A stretch of 64,000 bases of DNA, taken from NCBI RefSeq assembly GCF_000420165.1, contig NZ_ATUK01000015.1:62001-126000 (forward strand), given 5' to 3'. The notes under the pieces are model-generated. The model searched no databases and had not been told where the DNA came from. It saw only the letters and a program-made list of their open reading frames with translations. The position numbers were made by a program, and so were the translations under genes. Within the stretch, counting starts at the first letter, position 1. Each line of letters starts with the position of its first letter. This DNA comes from Thioalkalivibrio sp. AKL19 (GTDB lineage: Bacteria; Pseudomonadota; Gammaproteobacteria; Ectothiorhodospirales; Ectothiorhodospiraceae). Shown in pieces: positions 11,415 through 22,136 of this stretch.

Positions 11415-12605
11415 TCAGGTCAGCGTGCCCAGGTCGAACAGGCGGTGATGTTCGCGGATGGCGTGGCGGTCGGTCATGCCGGCGATGTAGTCGGCGACGG
11501 CCCGCTGCGCACCATGCGGGTCGTGGGCGGCGATCTCCTCGGCGTGGCGCTGGTAATTCTCGGGCATCAGGCGGGGGTCTGCCTCGAACGCGGAAAACAG
11601 GTCGTGGATCAACTGGCGGGCCTTGTGCATCACCCCGTGTACCTGGTGGTGATGGTAGAGGTTCTCGCGCAGGAAGGCCTTGAGTTCGCGCGCCTGTTCC
11701 GCCATTTCCGGGCTGAACCGGATCAGCGGTTCACCGGTGCGGCGCACGTCGTCGGGGCTTTGCGGGCGGCGCTGGTCGATCGTGGCCTGGCTGGTCTCGA
11801 TCAGGTCGCCGACCAGGGCGTCGATCATGCGTCGTACGGTTTCGTGCTGGGTCCGCCGCGGATCCAGCCCCGGATAACGGGCCTGGACCGTCTCGCGGCA
11901 TTCGCGGAACAGGGTGACCTCGGCGAGGCTGTCCATGGTGAGCAGGCCGGAGCGCAGGCCGTCGTCGACGTCGTGGTTGTTGTAGGCGATTTCGTCGGCC
12001 ACGTTCGCGAGCTGGGCCTCCAGGCTCGGCTGTTCCTTCTGCAGGAAGCGCACGCCGATCTCGCCCAGCTGGCGGGCCTTCTCCGGCGAGCAGTGCTTGA
12101 GGATGCCCTCGCGCGTCTCGAAGGTCAGGTTGAGGCCGTCGAAGTCGGCGTAGTGGCGTTCCAGCAGGTCGACGATGCGCAGGGACTGCAGGTTGTGCTC
12201 GAAGCCGCCGTGCTCGCGCATGCAGGCATTCAGCGCGTGCTGACCGGCATGTCCGAAGGGGGTGTGGCCGAGATCATGCGCCAGGGCAATGGCTTCGACC
12301 AGGTCTTCGTTCAGCCGCAGGGCGCGCGCGATGGAGCGTCCGATCTGGGCGACCTCCAGCGAGTGGGTCAGGCGGTTGCGGAACAGATCGCCCTCGTGAC
12401 TGATGAAGACCTGGGTCTTGTACTCCAGCCGGCGAAAGGCACTGGAGTGCACGATGCGGTCGCGGTCGCGCTGGAAGTCGCTGCGGTGGCGGGGTGCCGC
12501 CTCGGTCTGGGCGCGACCGCGCGAGCGCGTCGGGTCGCAAGCCCAGGGCGCCAGGCCTGACGCGGTCGTGCTGATGGTGGCCGTGACTTCAGGCGACACG
12601 GGCAT
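11415..12605 (-). CDS. dGTPase-like HD-domain triphosphohydrolase
   Basis: Deoxyguanosinetriphosphate triphosphohydrolase-like protein of 396 aa, predicted to cleave dNTPs to deoxynucleoside plus triphosphate. The metal-binding HD motifs are intact: His81 in [14 protein letters not shown], His110-Asp111 in [15 protein letters not shown], and a later [16 protein letters not shown] segment. The early [20 protein letters not shown] signature is typical. The ATG overlaps the 3' end of aroB by 17 bases and the stop is 11 bases before the damX-like gene, so it is in the aroB transcription unit. Substrate preference cannot be read from sequence. Confidence 0.93.
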   Translation of the reverse strand: MPVSPEVTATISTTASGLAPWACDPTRSRGRAQTEAAPRHRSDFQRDRDRIVHSSAFRRLEYKTQVFISHEGDLFRNRLTHSLEVAQIGRSIARALRLNEDLVEAIALAHDLGHTPFGHAGQHALNACMREHGGFEHNLQSLRIVDLLERHYADFDGLNLTFETREGILKHCSPEKARQLGEIGVRFLQKEQPSLEAQLANVADEIAYNNHDVDDGLRSGLLTMDSLAEVTLFRECRETVQARYPGLDPRRTQHETVRRMIDALVGDLIETSQATIDQRRPQSPDDVRRTGEPLIRFSPEMAEQARELKAFLRENLYHHHQVHGVMHKARQLIHDLFSAFEADPRLMPENYQRHAEEIAAHDPHGAQRAVADYIAGMTDRHAIREHHRLFDLGTLT

Positions 12606-13698
12606 GCTCGTGCAGGGTGTGGTCCAGCGCGGTCTCGTCGAATTGATCGGTCAGGACGGCCTCGCCGATGCCGCGCAGCAGCACCAGGCGCAGGCGCCCG
12701 CTGGCGACCTTCTTGTCGATGGCCATCAGTTCGCGGAAGCGCTCCGGCGTGACCGCGGCCGGCGGTTCCAGGGCGAGGCCGGCGCGGCGGATCAGGGCCT
12801 CGGCACGTTCGCGCCCCGCGCGGTCCAGCCAGCCCATGCGCTCGGACATGCGGGCGGCCATGGCCATGCCGGTGCCCACGGCCTCGCCGTGGAGCCAGGC
12901 GCCGTAGCCCATGCCGGCCTCGATCGCATGGCCGAAGGTGTGGCCCAGGTTGAGCAGGGCGCGGATGCCACCCTCGCGCTCGTCGGCGGCGACGATCTCC
13001 GCCTTGCAGGCGCAGGAGCGGCGGATGGCGTAAGCGAGGGGCTCCGGCTCCAGGGCGCGCAGGGCGTCGATGTGCTCTTCCAGCCAGGCGAAGAACCCGG
13101 CGTCGCGGATCAGGCCGTACTTGATGACCTCGGCCAGGCCCGCCTGCAGCTCGCGCTCGGGCAGGGTCTTCAGGGTGTCGGTATCGATGACCACGGCGCG
13201 CGGCTGGTGGAAGGACCCGATCATGTTCTTGCCCAGCGGGTGGTTGACCCCGGTCTTGCCACCCACCGACGAGTCCACCTGGGCGAGCAGGGTGGTCGGC
13301 ACCTGCACGAAGTCGATGCCGCGCTGGTAGATCGCGGCGGCAAACCCGGCGATATCGCCGACGACGCCCCCGCCCAGAGCGACGATTCGGCTGCCGCGAT
13401 CCAGCCGGGCCTCCAGCAGCCGGGTCAGGATGGTCTCCACGGTGGCCAGGGTCTTGTGCTGTTCGCCGTCGGGCAGTTCGATCCACAGCGGCTCGCCGCT
13501 GATGGTGCATTGGTCCAGGGTTGCGCGCAGGGCTTCGCCGTACAGCGGGCCGACCGTGGTGTTGGTCACCACGGCGACGCGCCGGCCCTCCAGCGCCGGA
13601 CGCAACCGTTCCGGGGCGGCCAGCATCCCCGGTCCGATGTGGATCGGGTAGGCGCGCTCGCCCAGTTCTACATTGAGGCTTTCCATGCCCGTCATCAT
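12589..13698 (-). CDS. aroB: 3-dehydroquinate synthase AroB
   Basis: Second step of the shikimate pathway, converting DAHP to 3-dehydroquinate using NAD and a divalent metal. Visible family blocks are NAD-binding [33 protein letters not shown], and the metal-ligand segment [19 protein letters not shown] followed by [10 protein letters not shown]. Three in-frame ATGs are possible (13698, 13695, 13686). The 13686 start, giving MESLNVELG, best matches the family, but no strong ribosome site separates them. It is the first gene of the leftward unit and is divergent from rpsU. Its usual partner aroK is 12 kb away at 25.5 kb. Confidence 0.97.
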   Translation of the reverse strand: MMTGMESLNVELGERAYPIHIGPGMLAAPERLRPALEGRRVAVVTNTTVGPLYGEALRATLDQCTISGEPLWIELPDGEQHKTLATVETILTRLLEARLDRGSRIVALGGGVVGDIAGFAAAIYQRGIDFVQVPTTLLAQVDSSVGGKTGVNHPLGKNMIGSFHQPRAVVIDTDTLKTLPERELQAGLAEVIKYGLIRDAGFFAWLEEHIDALRALEPEPLAYAIRRSCACKAEIVAADEREGGIRALLNLGHTFGHAIEAGMGYGAWLHGEAVGTGMAMAARMSERMGWLDRAGRERAEALIRRAGLALEPPAAVTPERFRELMAIDKKVASGRLRLVLLRGIGEAVLTDQFDETALDHTLHEHARVA

Positions 13699-13762
13699 AG
13701 CGTGCGGGTTGGCGGCGGCGTAAGCGGGGCATCGCCCACGCTGCGGATCGCTTCACGGACTT

Positions 13763-13790
13763 TTGCAATTGGTGCGGGTTGGATTACCAT
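13763..13790 (+). promoter_or_regulatory. Candidate rpsU promoter
   Basis: TTGCAA (13763-13768) and TACCAT (13785-13790), spaced 16 bases, lie in the divergent aroB-rpsU gap about 85 bases upstream of rpsU. The match is moderate and no other candidate in the gap is better. Confidence 0.35.
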
Positions 13791-13878
13791 AGGGAGTTCT
13801 GCATGGTCGCCCGGAGTGTTTGGCGGCCAGTTTTGTTGTTTTTGATCGAGATGATCCAGCATCCGTTTCGGAGATTGT

Positions 13879-14094
13879 ATGCCGCACGTACGAGTTCGTG
13901 AGAATGAGCCCTTCGAGGTTGCCCTGCGCCGCTTCAAGCGCACCTGCGAGAAGGCCGGCGTGGTCGCGGAAGTCCGCCGCCGCGAGTACTACGAAAAGCC
14001 GACCACCGAGCGCAAGCGCAAGGCCGCCGCGGCGGTGAAGCGCCAGCTGAAGAAGAATTCCCGCGACATGACCCGTCGGGTGCGTCTGTACTGA
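13879..14094 (+). CDS. rpsU: 30S ribosomal protein S21
   Basis: The 71-aa basic protein is S21, a small-subunit protein that aids mRNA selection at initiation. It has the family opening ([18 protein letters not shown]) and a Lys/Arg-rich C terminus ([18 protein letters not shown]). A CGGAG ribosome site lies just before the ATG. rpsU normally heads the operon rpsU-(yqeY)-dnaG-rpoD. Here yqeY follows directly but dnaG-rpoD are about 10 kb to the left on the opposite strand. Confidence 0.97.
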   Translation: MPHVRVRENEPFEVALRRFKRTCEKAGVVAEVRRREYYEKPTTERKRKAAAAVKRQLKKNSRDMTRRVRLY

Positions 14095-14101
14095 ACCCCT
14101 A

Positions 14102-14119
14102 TCCGGGTGGCTGCCCGGA
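14102..14119 (+). terminator. Hairpin between rpsU and yqeY, possible attenuator
   Basis: TCCGGG (14102-14107) and CCCGGA (14114-14119) form a 6-bp stem around a 6-base loop just after the rpsU stop. There is no U tract, so full termination is unlikely. A partial attenuator or processing site would fit the known need to make far more S21 than the downstream products. Confidence 0.3.
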
Positions 14120-14134
14120 CCCGAGGACCCAAAG

Positions 14135-14584
14135 ATGTCGCTCAAGGCCCGGTTGCAGGATGACGTGAAGCAGGCCATGCGGGCCCGGGAAAAGGACCGC
14201 CTGGCCGCATTGCGCATGATTCAGGCCGAGGTGTCGCAGTTCGAGGTGGACGAGCGGCGCGAGGCCGACGACGACACCGTGCTGGCGATCCTCAACCGCA
14301 TGCTCAAGCAGCGGCGCGATTCCATCGATCAGTACCAGAAGGGTGGTCGCGAGGACCTCGCCGACCGCGAGGCCGCCGAGGTCGCCATTATCGAGGAATA
14401 CATGCCCGAGCCGCTGGACGCGGCGGCCCTCGATCAGCTGGTGCAGGAAGCGATCGCCGAGACCGGCGCCGCAGCCCCCGGTGACATGGGCAAGGTGATG
14501 GGTGTGCTCAAGCCGCGGGTGTTTGGCCGCGCCGACATGGGGCAGGTGAGCCAGAAGGTCCGGTCCGCGCTGGGGAATTCTTGA
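14135..14584 (+). CDS. yqeY: GatB/YqeY-domain protein
   Basis: The 149-aa YqeY-family protein is related to the tail domain of the GatB amidotransferase subunit. Its molecular role is unsettled. It begins SLKARLQDDVKQAMRAREKDRLAALRMI and contains the typical EYMPEPLD segment and a C-terminal GDMGKVMGVLKPRVFGRADM. It follows rpsU by 40 bases with a GAGG ribosome site. yqeY between rpsU and dnaG is the common order in many proteobacteria, so it marks where dnaG was probably attached before rearrangement. Confidence 0.93.
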   Translation: MSLKARLQDDVKQAMRAREKDRLAALRMIQAEVSQFEVDERREADDDTVLAILNRMLKQRRDSIDQYQKGGREDLADREAAEVAIIEEYMPEPLDAAALDQLVQEAIAETGAAAPGDMGKVMGVLKPRVFGRADMGQVSQKVRSALGNS

Positions 14585-14681
14585 CCGGCCTGCCCGGTTG
14601 GCCGTAAAGCCCTCCTAACCTGAACGCAACAACGGGGAACCCGTGGCGTCCGCGCCTGCGAGTGTTCGCCGGAGCGAGTGA

Positions 14682-16091
<1,410 letters not shown>

Positions 16092-16099
16092 GCCTTTCG

Positions 16100-17155
16100 A
16101 TGTCCCAGAACCTGAAGAACGACCTCCTGCTGCGAGCCCAGCTGCGCGAACCGGTGGAGCGTCCGCCGATCTGGATCATGCGCCAGGCCGGGCGCTACCT
16201 GCCGGAGTATCGCGAGACCCGCGCCCAGGCCGGCAGCTTCATGAGCCTGTGCCAGAACCCGGAGCTGGCCTGCGAAGTCACCATGCAGCCACTGCGCCGG
16301 TTTCCTCTCGATGCGGCGATCCTGTTCTCCGACATCCTCACCATCCCCGACGCGATGGGGCTGGGTCTGTATTTCGAGACGGGCGAGGGCCCGCGTTTCC
16401 GCGAGCCGGTGCGTACGCTGGAGGCGATCGAGAACCTCCCGGTGCCCGATCCGGAGCAGGAACTGCGCTACGTGATGGACGCGGTGCGCCTGATCCGCCG
16501 CGAACTGGACGGCCAGGTTCCGCTGATCGGTTTTGCCGGTAGTCCATGGACGCTGGCGACCTATATGGTCGAGGGTCAGGGCTCGCGCGACTTCGCCGAG
16601 ACCAAGCGTCTGATGTACGGCGAGCCGCAGGCGATGCACGCCCTGCTGCAAAAGGTCGCCACCGCGGTGACCGACTACCTCAACGCGCAGATCCGCGCCG
16701 GCGCCCAGTCGGTGATGATCTTCGACACCTGGGGGGGCTCGCTTACCCCGCGCGGTTATCGCGAATTCTCGCTGGCGTACATGCAGCGCATCGTCGACGG
16801 GCTGATCCGCGAGAACGACGGCCGCCGCGTGCCGGTGACACTGTTCACCAAGGGCGGCGGGGCCTGGCTGGAGGCGATGGCGGACACCGGGGCCGATGCC
16901 CTGGGGCTGGATTGGACGATCGAGATCGGCGAGGCCAGCCGCCGGGTCGGCGACCGCGTCGCATTGCAGGGCAACCTCGACCCGTCGGTGCTCTACGCAC
17001 CGGAGGCCGTGGTGCGCGAGGAGACGCAGCGCGTGCTGGACGGCTTCGATCGTGATTCCGGGCACATCTTCAATCTGGGCCACGGCGTTCATCCGGGGAT
17101 CGACCCGGAGCGTGTCGCCGCGATGGTGGACACCGTCACCAACTACCGACGCTAG
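16100..17155 (+). CDS. hemE: Uroporphyrinogen decarboxylase HemE
   Basis: Decarboxylates uroporphyrinogen III to coproporphyrinogen III in haem synthesis. The family signature [16 protein letters not shown] is near residue 23. [25 protein letters not shown] and the C-terminal [13 protein letters not shown] follow. The ATG at 16100 is preferred; a TTG at 16088 overlapping the gltD stop is less likely. It sits directly behind gltD, as in Pseudomonas. The stop codon TAG is contained in the terminal CTAG of the family-A palindromic element that begins at 17151. Confidence 0.97.
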   Translation: MSQNLKNDLLLRAQLREPVERPPIWIMRQAGRYLPEYRETRAQAGSFMSLCQNPELACEVTMQPLRRFPLDAAILFSDILTIPDAMGLGLYFETGEGPRFREPVRTLEAIENLPVPDPEQELRYVMDAVRLIRRELDGQVPLIGFAGSPWTLATYMVEGQGSRDFAETKRLMYGEPQAMHALLQKVATAVTDYLNAQIRAGAQSVMIFDTWGGSLTPRGYREFSLAYMQRIVDGLIRENDGRRVPVTLFTKGGGAWLEAMADTGADALGLDWTIEIGEASRRVGDRVALQGNLDPSVLYAPEAVVREETQRVLDGFDRDSGHIFNLGHGVHPGIDPERVAAMVDTVTNYRR

Positions 17156-17318
17156 GGAGACGCTGATTCAATCGCACGTTCCCGTTGGTGCCCCCTGTTT
17201 CCCGCGCACGGCGTTGCGGCGCCGTTGTGCAGAATGGCTGAACGGCAGTCACCGCGCCTTGTTCGCACGCAAATGCGACTCGAGCGCGAACGTGCGATTG
17301 AATCAGCGTCTCCCTAGC
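17151..17318. repeat. Family-A palindromic element, copy 2 (168 bp)
   Basis: The arms are perfect inverted repeats of 31 bases, starting GCTAGGGAGACGCTGATT at 17151 and ending with its reverse complement at 17318. The internal right part (CGCACGGCGTTGCGGC...TTGTGCAGAATG, then GCGACTCGAGCGCGAACG) is shared in diverged form with copies 3 and 4. The left terminal CTAG provides the hemE stop codon. Transcription of hemE from the left and of the hypothetical gene from the right converges on the element, so its hairpin may also end both transcripts. Confidence 0.85.
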
Positions 17319-17360
17319 CCGCAGGAGGGCTTCGGGTTTCGGTGGCCCGCTCTAGTCGGC

Positions 17361-17993
17361 CTAGTCGGCCGTGACGGCGGCCTCGTCGGCGCTGGCTTCC
17401 GCGAGCAATCTCTCCACGTCCACGCGGGTGGCGCGCGCCATCGGGCGCCCGTCCACGGGTGACGGCGGCGCCTGGCGCATGCCGTCCAGCGGGAACACCG
17501 TGAGTTCGATATCGGTGTCGTCCGGACCGCTAAAGGCGAGGAAGGGGATCCGTTGTTCGCGGCCTTGGCGGCTGCGGTAGCGGCGTTCCCCGCTCTCGCA
17601 GTGGATGCCCCGTTCGCCCAGTTCCAGGATCACCTCCTCCACTGTCTCCGCGAAGGCATGGAGATTGATCAGCGGCTGCGACTCGACAAGTCCCTGGAGC
17701 AAGGGGCCGACCAGGCGCGGCTCCAGATGCCGCAGGCGCTCCATCACGATCAGGGCGGCCTCCAGGCGTTCGCGGTAGGCGGCCCGGCTGGCGGGGCTGG
17801 CAAACAGCCGGCTGCGTTCGATGGCCGCGTCCTGGATCTCCAGGTTTCCGGGCATCTCGTGGCGGGCATCCACACCCAGGTGTTCGGCGGCCTTGCGCTT
17901 GGCGAGACCGAAGTCGCGAATGCCGTCGTCGAGCATGATCCGGGCGGCCTCCTGCGCCAGTTCCAGGCGCACGCGCGAAGGGCTGCCCATCAA
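17361..17993 (-). CDS. Conserved hypothetical protein downstream of ponA
   Basis: Soluble 210-aa protein with no signal peptide or membrane segment. The N-terminal half is helical and charged (LDDGIRDFGLAKRKAAEHLG). The C-terminal half has beta-type segments with LINLHAFAETVEEVILELGE, IELTVFPLDGMRQAPPSP and VDGRPMARA. The pattern reminds me of a nucleotidyltransferase-fold family of proteobacterial hypotheticals, but I cannot confirm that. Its ATG overlaps the ponA stop by four bases (ATGA), so translation is probably coupled to PBP1a. Confidence 0.8.
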   Translation of the reverse strand: MMGSPSRVRLELAQEAARIMLDDGIRDFGLAKRKAAEHLGVDARHEMPGNLEIQDAAIERSRLFASPASRAAYRERLEAALIVMERLRHLEPRLVGPLLQGLVESQPLINLHAFAETVEEVILELGERGIHCESGERRYRSRQGREQRIPFLAFSGPDDTDIELTVFPLDGMRQAPPSPVDGRPMARATRVDVERLLAEASADEAAVTAD

Positions 17994-20365
17994 AACACCA
18001 GTTCGGGTTGCTGGCTGTTGCCGCCGTTGCCCCCGTCACCGGGGATGACGTGCCCGCGTTCGGGGATCTGGTGCGGCAGCAACCACTGGTTAGTGGCGCC
18101 CGGGGCGTCGTCGCTGGGCGCGCGCTGGCCATTGGGAAGGATGGCGACGCGGACGAGATCGTCGGGACGTTCCAGCGGACGCTCCGGTTGGTCGGCCAGC
18201 ACACTGCCCATAAAGCGGGTCCAGATCGGCAGGGCGGCGCGGCCGCCGCTCTCGCGCCGGCCCAGCTCGCGATTGTCGTCGAACCCGATCCACGCGGTCG
18301 CGACGAGGTCTGCGTTGAACCCCGCGAACCACGCATCCCGGTAGTCGTTGGTAGTGCCGGTCTTTCCGGCCAGGTCGGACCGGCCCAGTTCCATGGCCCG
18401 CCGCCCGGTTCCCGATGTGATGACGCTGCGCAGCATGTCACCCATCTGCCAGGCGATGCCCGGGTCCAGGACCGGAATCGGGTCGGTGTACTGCAGTGGC
18501 CCACTGCTGGCGACCAGCGGCAGGTCCTGACCCTTCGGGCTGGAACAGGGGGCCGGGCAGGCGCGTTCGGTGGCGGCTTCGTAGAGCACCTCGCCGTCCA
18601 CGGTCTCGATCCGCGAGATGATCCACGGGCTGTTGAGGCGCCCGCCGCTGGCGAACACGCCATAGGCGTTGTTCAACTGCAGCGGGGTCAGCGTCCCCGT
18701 GCCCAGAACCATGGACAGGTTGTTCGGCTGCGTCTCGCGGCTGAGGCCGAAGCGGCCGAGTTCCTGGTGGACGTTGCCGGTGCCGAGCCGATCCAGCAGG
18801 CGGATGGACGCCAGGTTGCGGGAATTGGCGAGTGCCTCGCGCAGCGTCGTCTCGCCATGGAAGCGTCGGGTGTAGTTTTGCGGGCGCCATTCGGCCCCCA
18901 GGGCCGGATCATTGAACACCATCGGGGCGTCGACGACCGTCCCTTCCGGGCGGTGGCCTTCGCGCAGGGCCAGGGCATAGACCAGCGGCTTGAAGGCGGA
19001 GCCGGGCTGGCGCTGGGCCTGCGTCGTTCGATCGTAGCGGTTCTCGAAGAAGTCGAAGCCACCGGCCAGGGCTGTAATGGCCCCGTCCTCCGGCGCCTGG
19101 GCGATTACGGCGCCGGTCGCCTCGGGCTTCTGTGCCAGGCGCCAGCGCCCGTCGATATAAGGCCGGACGCGAATGACATCGCCCCGTTCGAATTCGGGGG
19201 AGTCCGCCCATTCGCGGTCTTCCGGCAGGATCTGCTGCTCGCCGATGCGACCACCGTCCACGTGCAGTACACCGTCGTCGTCCTGCTCCAGAACCACCGC
19301 CGGGAACAGCAGCCGACCATGTACGCCGATGGCCAGCAGCGCGCGTTCGCGCGCCTCGGCGTCTTCCATGGTCGCGGCCGGGACGCGCATCTCAGGGCCG
19401 CGAAAACCGTGACGTTCGTCATATTCCAGCAATCCTTCGCGCAGCGCCTGATTGGCGGCCTCCTGCTGGCGGGAGTCGATCGTGGTGTGTACCTGCAAGC
19501 CGCGGCGATAGGCATCGTCACCCCACAGGTTGACCACCATCTGGCGCGCCATCTCCGCCACCCAGTGGGCGTCGATCTCGGTGGCCGCGGTATGGCGTTC
19601 GGACAGCACGGGCCGGGACATCGCTGCCTCGAAGGCTTCTTCGTCGATGGCCCCGGTTTCCAGCATGCGGCGCAGCACATAGTTGCGGCGAATCTCCGCG
19701 CGCTCAGGGCTGGTGACCGGATTGGTGGTCGACGGTGCCTTCGGCAGGGCCGCCAGCGTGGCAATTTCGTCCAGCTCCAGTTCGTCCAGCGAGCGGCCGA
19801 AATATACCCGCGAGGCGGCTTCAATGCCGTAGGCGCGCTGCCCCAGGTAGATTTTGTTGAGGTAGAGCTCGAGGATCTCGTCCTTGGTCATCTCCTGTTC
19901 CAGGCGGATGGCCAGGAAGATCTCGCGCAACTTGCGTTCATAGGTGCGCTCGCGCGTCAGGAAAATATTGCGCGCGAGTTGCATGGTGATGGTGCTGCCG
20001 CCCTGGCTGCGTTCGCCGCCGGTGGAGATGACATTCAGCCCGGCTCGGGCGAGCCCCATGACATCGACCCCTGGATGGTCGTAGAAGCGCTCGTCTTCTG
20101 CCGCAATAAAGGCGTCGCGCACTTGTTGCGGGATTGCGTCGATCGCGACCGGAATGCGGCGTTCTTCGGCGAATTCTCCCATCAGGCGGCCGTCCGCGCT
20201 GCGTACCTGCAGTGGTGTCTGCAGACGCACGTCGCGCACGGCGTCGGCCTCGGGGAGGGTCGGCGCGTAATGGATATAGAGAGCGGCCAGTGCGATGGAC
20301 AGGCCGACTCCGGCTGCCAGAATCAGGGCAAGCAGCGCCGTAGTAATCTTGAGGACCGGATTCAT
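17990..20365 (-). CDS. mrcA: Penicillin-binding protein 1A (bifunctional transglycosylase/transpeptidase)
   Basis: Polymerises and cross-links peptidoglycan. An N-terminal membrane anchor (ITTALLALILAAGVGLSIAL) precedes the GT51 glycosyltransferase domain with EDERFYDHPGVD, GGSTITMQLARN and RKLREIFLAIRLE. The transpeptidase domain has the active-site SAFK (PGSAFKPLVYAL), SRN and KTGTT (AGKTGTTNDYRDAWF) boxes. I prefer the ATG at 20365 (MNPVLKI) over a longer reading from 20419 because it places the anchor properly. It is divergent from pilM, the classical ponA-pilM arrangement. Confidence 0.95.
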   Translation of the reverse strand: MNPVLKITTALLALILAAGVGLSIALAALYIHYAPTLPEADAVRDVRLQTPLQVRSADGRLMGEFAEERRIPVAIDAIPQQVRDAFIAAEDERFYDHPGVDVMGLARAGLNVISTGGERSQGGSTITMQLARNIFLTRERTYERKLREIFLAIRLEQEMTKDEILELYLNKIYLGQRAYGIEAASRVYFGRSLDELELDEIATLAALPKAPSTTNPVTSPERAEIRRNYVLRRMLETGAIDEEAFEAAMSRPVLSERHTAATEIDAHWVAEMARQMVVNLWGDDAYRRGLQVHTTIDSRQQEAANQALREGLLEYDERHGFRGPEMRVPAATMEDAEARERALLAIGVHGRLLFPAVVLEQDDDGVLHVDGGRIGEQQILPEDREWADSPEFERGDVIRVRPYIDGRWRLAQKPEATGAVIAQAPEDGAITALAGGFDFFENRYDRTTQAQRQPGSAFKPLVYALALREGHRPEGTVVDAPMVFNDPALGAEWRPQNYTRRFHGETTLREALANSRNLASIRLLDRLGTGNVHQELGRFGLSRETQPNNLSMVLGTGTLTPLQLNNAYGVFASGGRLNSPWIISRIETVDGEVLYEAATERACPAPCSSPKGQDLPLVASSGPLQYTDPIPVLDPGIAWQMGDMLRSVITSGTGRRAMELGRSDLAGKTGTTNDYRDAWFAGFNADLVATAWIGFDDNRELGRRESGGRAALPIWTRFMGSVLADQPERPLERPDDLVRVAILPNGQRAPSDDAPGATNQWLLPHQIPERGHVIPGDGGNGGNSQQPELVF

Positions 20366-20394
20366 GACAGCAAAAAAAGTGAGGCCAAGGTAAG

Positions 20395-20441
20395 AAGTCG
20401 CTTTCAATGCGACTTGCAACCTTGAAGTCGCGGTGTATATT
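20395..20441 (+). promoter_or_regulatory. ponA-pilM divergent control region with AAGTCGC repeats and pilM promoter
   Basis: AAGTCGC occurs at 20395-20401 and 20425-20431 and its inverse GCGACTT at 20409-20415. The first pair forms a 7-bp stem. A good promoter for pilM overlaps them: TTGCAA (20414-20419), 16 bases, TATATT (20436-20441). The repeats could be an operator or a stem-loop for either divergent gene. The regulator is unknown. Confidence 0.45.
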
Positions 20442-20508
20442 GTGAACCAGCTAGCATACGTGATTGTAACGCTACCAGTTACTTTCGTTGGGGTATACAG
20501 GGGGATGT

Positions 20509-21576
20509 GTGCTGAGTCTCGGAAAATCCAAACAAGGGGTCCTGGGCGTGGATATCAGCTCGGCAGCCGTCAAGGTGCTGGAGCTGGCGCGACAGGGTAA
20601 GGGGTACCGGGTCGAGGCCTTCGCGGTCGAACCCCTTCCTGACGGGGTTATGGTCGACAAGGTCTGTCAGGACACCGAAGCCGTGGGCAATGCCCTCGCC
20701 CGCGCGGTCAAGCGTTCCGGCACCCGGCTCAAGCACTGCGCGATGGCTGTTCCATCCTCCGCCGTGATCACCAAGACGATCCAGATGTCGGCCGCGCTGG
20801 GCGATGCGGAGCTCGAAGGCCAGGTCTTCGTGGAGGCCGACCAGTACATCCCCTATACCCTCGAGGAGGTCAACCTCGACTTCCAGGTCCTCGGCAAGAA
20901 CGAGAAGAATCCGCAGATGGTGGACGTGCTGGTGGTCGCCTCGCGCCGCGAGAACGTCGATTCCCGCGTGGCCATCGCCGAGGCCGCCAAGCTTACCCCC
21001 GAGCTGGTGGATGTCGAGGCCTACGCCATCGAACACACCGCCGAACGCCTGATGGAGCAGGTCCCCGATCGCGAGAACAAGCCGATCGTCGCGGTCGTCG
21101 ACGTGGGCTCGTCGGTCACCGCGGTCTACGTGGTCAGTCAGGACGAGGGCGTGGTCTATACCCGCGAGCAGAACTTCGGTGGCCGCATGCTCACCGAGGA
21201 GATCATGCGCCGCTACAGCATGAATTATCAGGAGGCCGGCGCGGCCAAGATGAGCGGGGACCTTCCCGCCGACTATACGAGCGCCATCCTCGAGCCGTTC
21301 AAGCAGACCATGGTGGACCAGATCCAGCGGCTGCTGCAGTACTTCTACGTGACCCGTCCGCAGGACACCATCGATCACATCCTGCTGGGTGGTGGTTGCG
21401 CGGCCATCCCGGGTGTGGACGAGCTGCTCGAGGAGGCCGCCGGGACGCCGGTATCCATCGCCAATCCGTTCCGCGGCATGGCCCTGGCCAAACGGGTGAA
21501 CCAGGAACGCTTCGCGAATGATGCCCCGGCGCTGATGACGGCCTGTGGCCTGGCCATGCGGGGGTATGCGTCATGA
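20509..21576 (+). CDS. pilM: Type IV pilus inner-membrane assembly protein PilM
   Basis: Actin-like cytoplasmic ATPase-fold protein that binds the N terminus of PilN and links the pilus motor to the alignment complex. The GTG at 20509 is chosen because it follows AGGGGG and gives the family start LSLGKSKQGVLGVDIS. The first phosphate-binding loop (LGVDISSAAVKVLEL) and second (VAVVDVGSSVTAVYVV) are visible, with LLGGGCAAIPGVDELL near the C terminus. It heads the pilMNOPQ operon and overlaps pilN by four bases (ATGA). Confidence 0.96.
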   Translation: MLSLGKSKQGVLGVDISSAAVKVLELARQGKGYRVEAFAVEPLPDGVMVDKVCQDTEAVGNALARAVKRSGTRLKHCAMAVPSSAVITKTIQMSAALGDAELEGQVFVEADQYIPYTLEEVNLDFQVLGKNEKNPQMVDVLVVASRRENVDSRVAIAEAAKLTPELVDVEAYAIEHTAERLMEQVPDRENKPIVAVVDVGSSVTAVYVVSQDEGVVYTREQNFGGRMLTEEIMRRYSMNYQEAGAAKMSGDLPADYTSAILEPFKQTMVDQIQRLLQYFYVTRPQDTIDHILLGGGCAAIPGVDELLEEAAGTPVSIANPFRGMALAKRVNQERFANDAPALMTACGLAMRGYAS

Positions 21577-22136
21577 TTTACATCAACCTGCTTCCCTGGC
21601 GCGAGAAGGCCCGCGAACAGCGGCGCAAGCAGTTCTTCGCGGCCGTTGGTGGCGCGGCCGTGGTCGGTGTCCTGCTGGCGTTCGCCGGATACAGCTTCAT
21701 GGGCTCGCTGATCGATCACCAGCAATCGCGCAATCAGATGCTGGAGAGCGAGATCCGCGAACTGGACCGTCAGATTGCCCGGATCCGCGATCTCGATGAA
21801 CAGCGCGAGGCGCTGATCGCTCGCATGGAAGTCATCCAGACCCTGCAGGCGCGGCGCCCCGAAGCGGTCCACCTGTTCGATCAGCTCGTCGAGACCCTGC
21901 CCGATGGCACCTATCTCAACGAGGTTCGACAGGAGGACGAAAACGTCCGCCTGGTCGGGCGTTCCGAGTCCAACACCCGCATCTCCGCGCTGATGCGCCG
22001 GATCGACGCCTCGCCCTGGCTGGGCAGTTCCAACCTGCAGATCATCGAGACACGGGAAGAGGGCCGCCTCCAGGTCCGTGACTTCCGTCTGGATGCCACG
22101 CAGACCCGGCCGGATGCCGAAGAGGGGGATTCCTGA
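21573..22136 (+). CDS. pilN: Type IV pilus assembly protein PilN
   Basis: Inner-membrane alignment-subcomplex protein. The 187 aa begin with the conserved cytoplasmic MIYINLLPWREKAREQRRK that docks into PilM. One membrane helix (FFAAVGGAAVVGVLLAFAGY) follows, then a periplasmic coiled coil (ESEIRELDRQIARIRDLDEQ) and a ferredoxin-like domain. It overlaps pilM by four bases and pilO by one, indicating coupled translation. Confidence 0.96.
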   Translation: MIYINLLPWREKAREQRRKQFFAAVGGAAVVGVLLAFAGYSFMGSLIDHQQSRNQMLESEIRELDRQIARIRDLDEQREALIARMEVIQTLQARRPEAVHLFDQLVETLPDGTYLNEVRQEDENVRLVGRSESNTRISALMRRIDASPWLGSSNLQIIETREEGRLQVRDFRLDATQTRPDAEEGDS

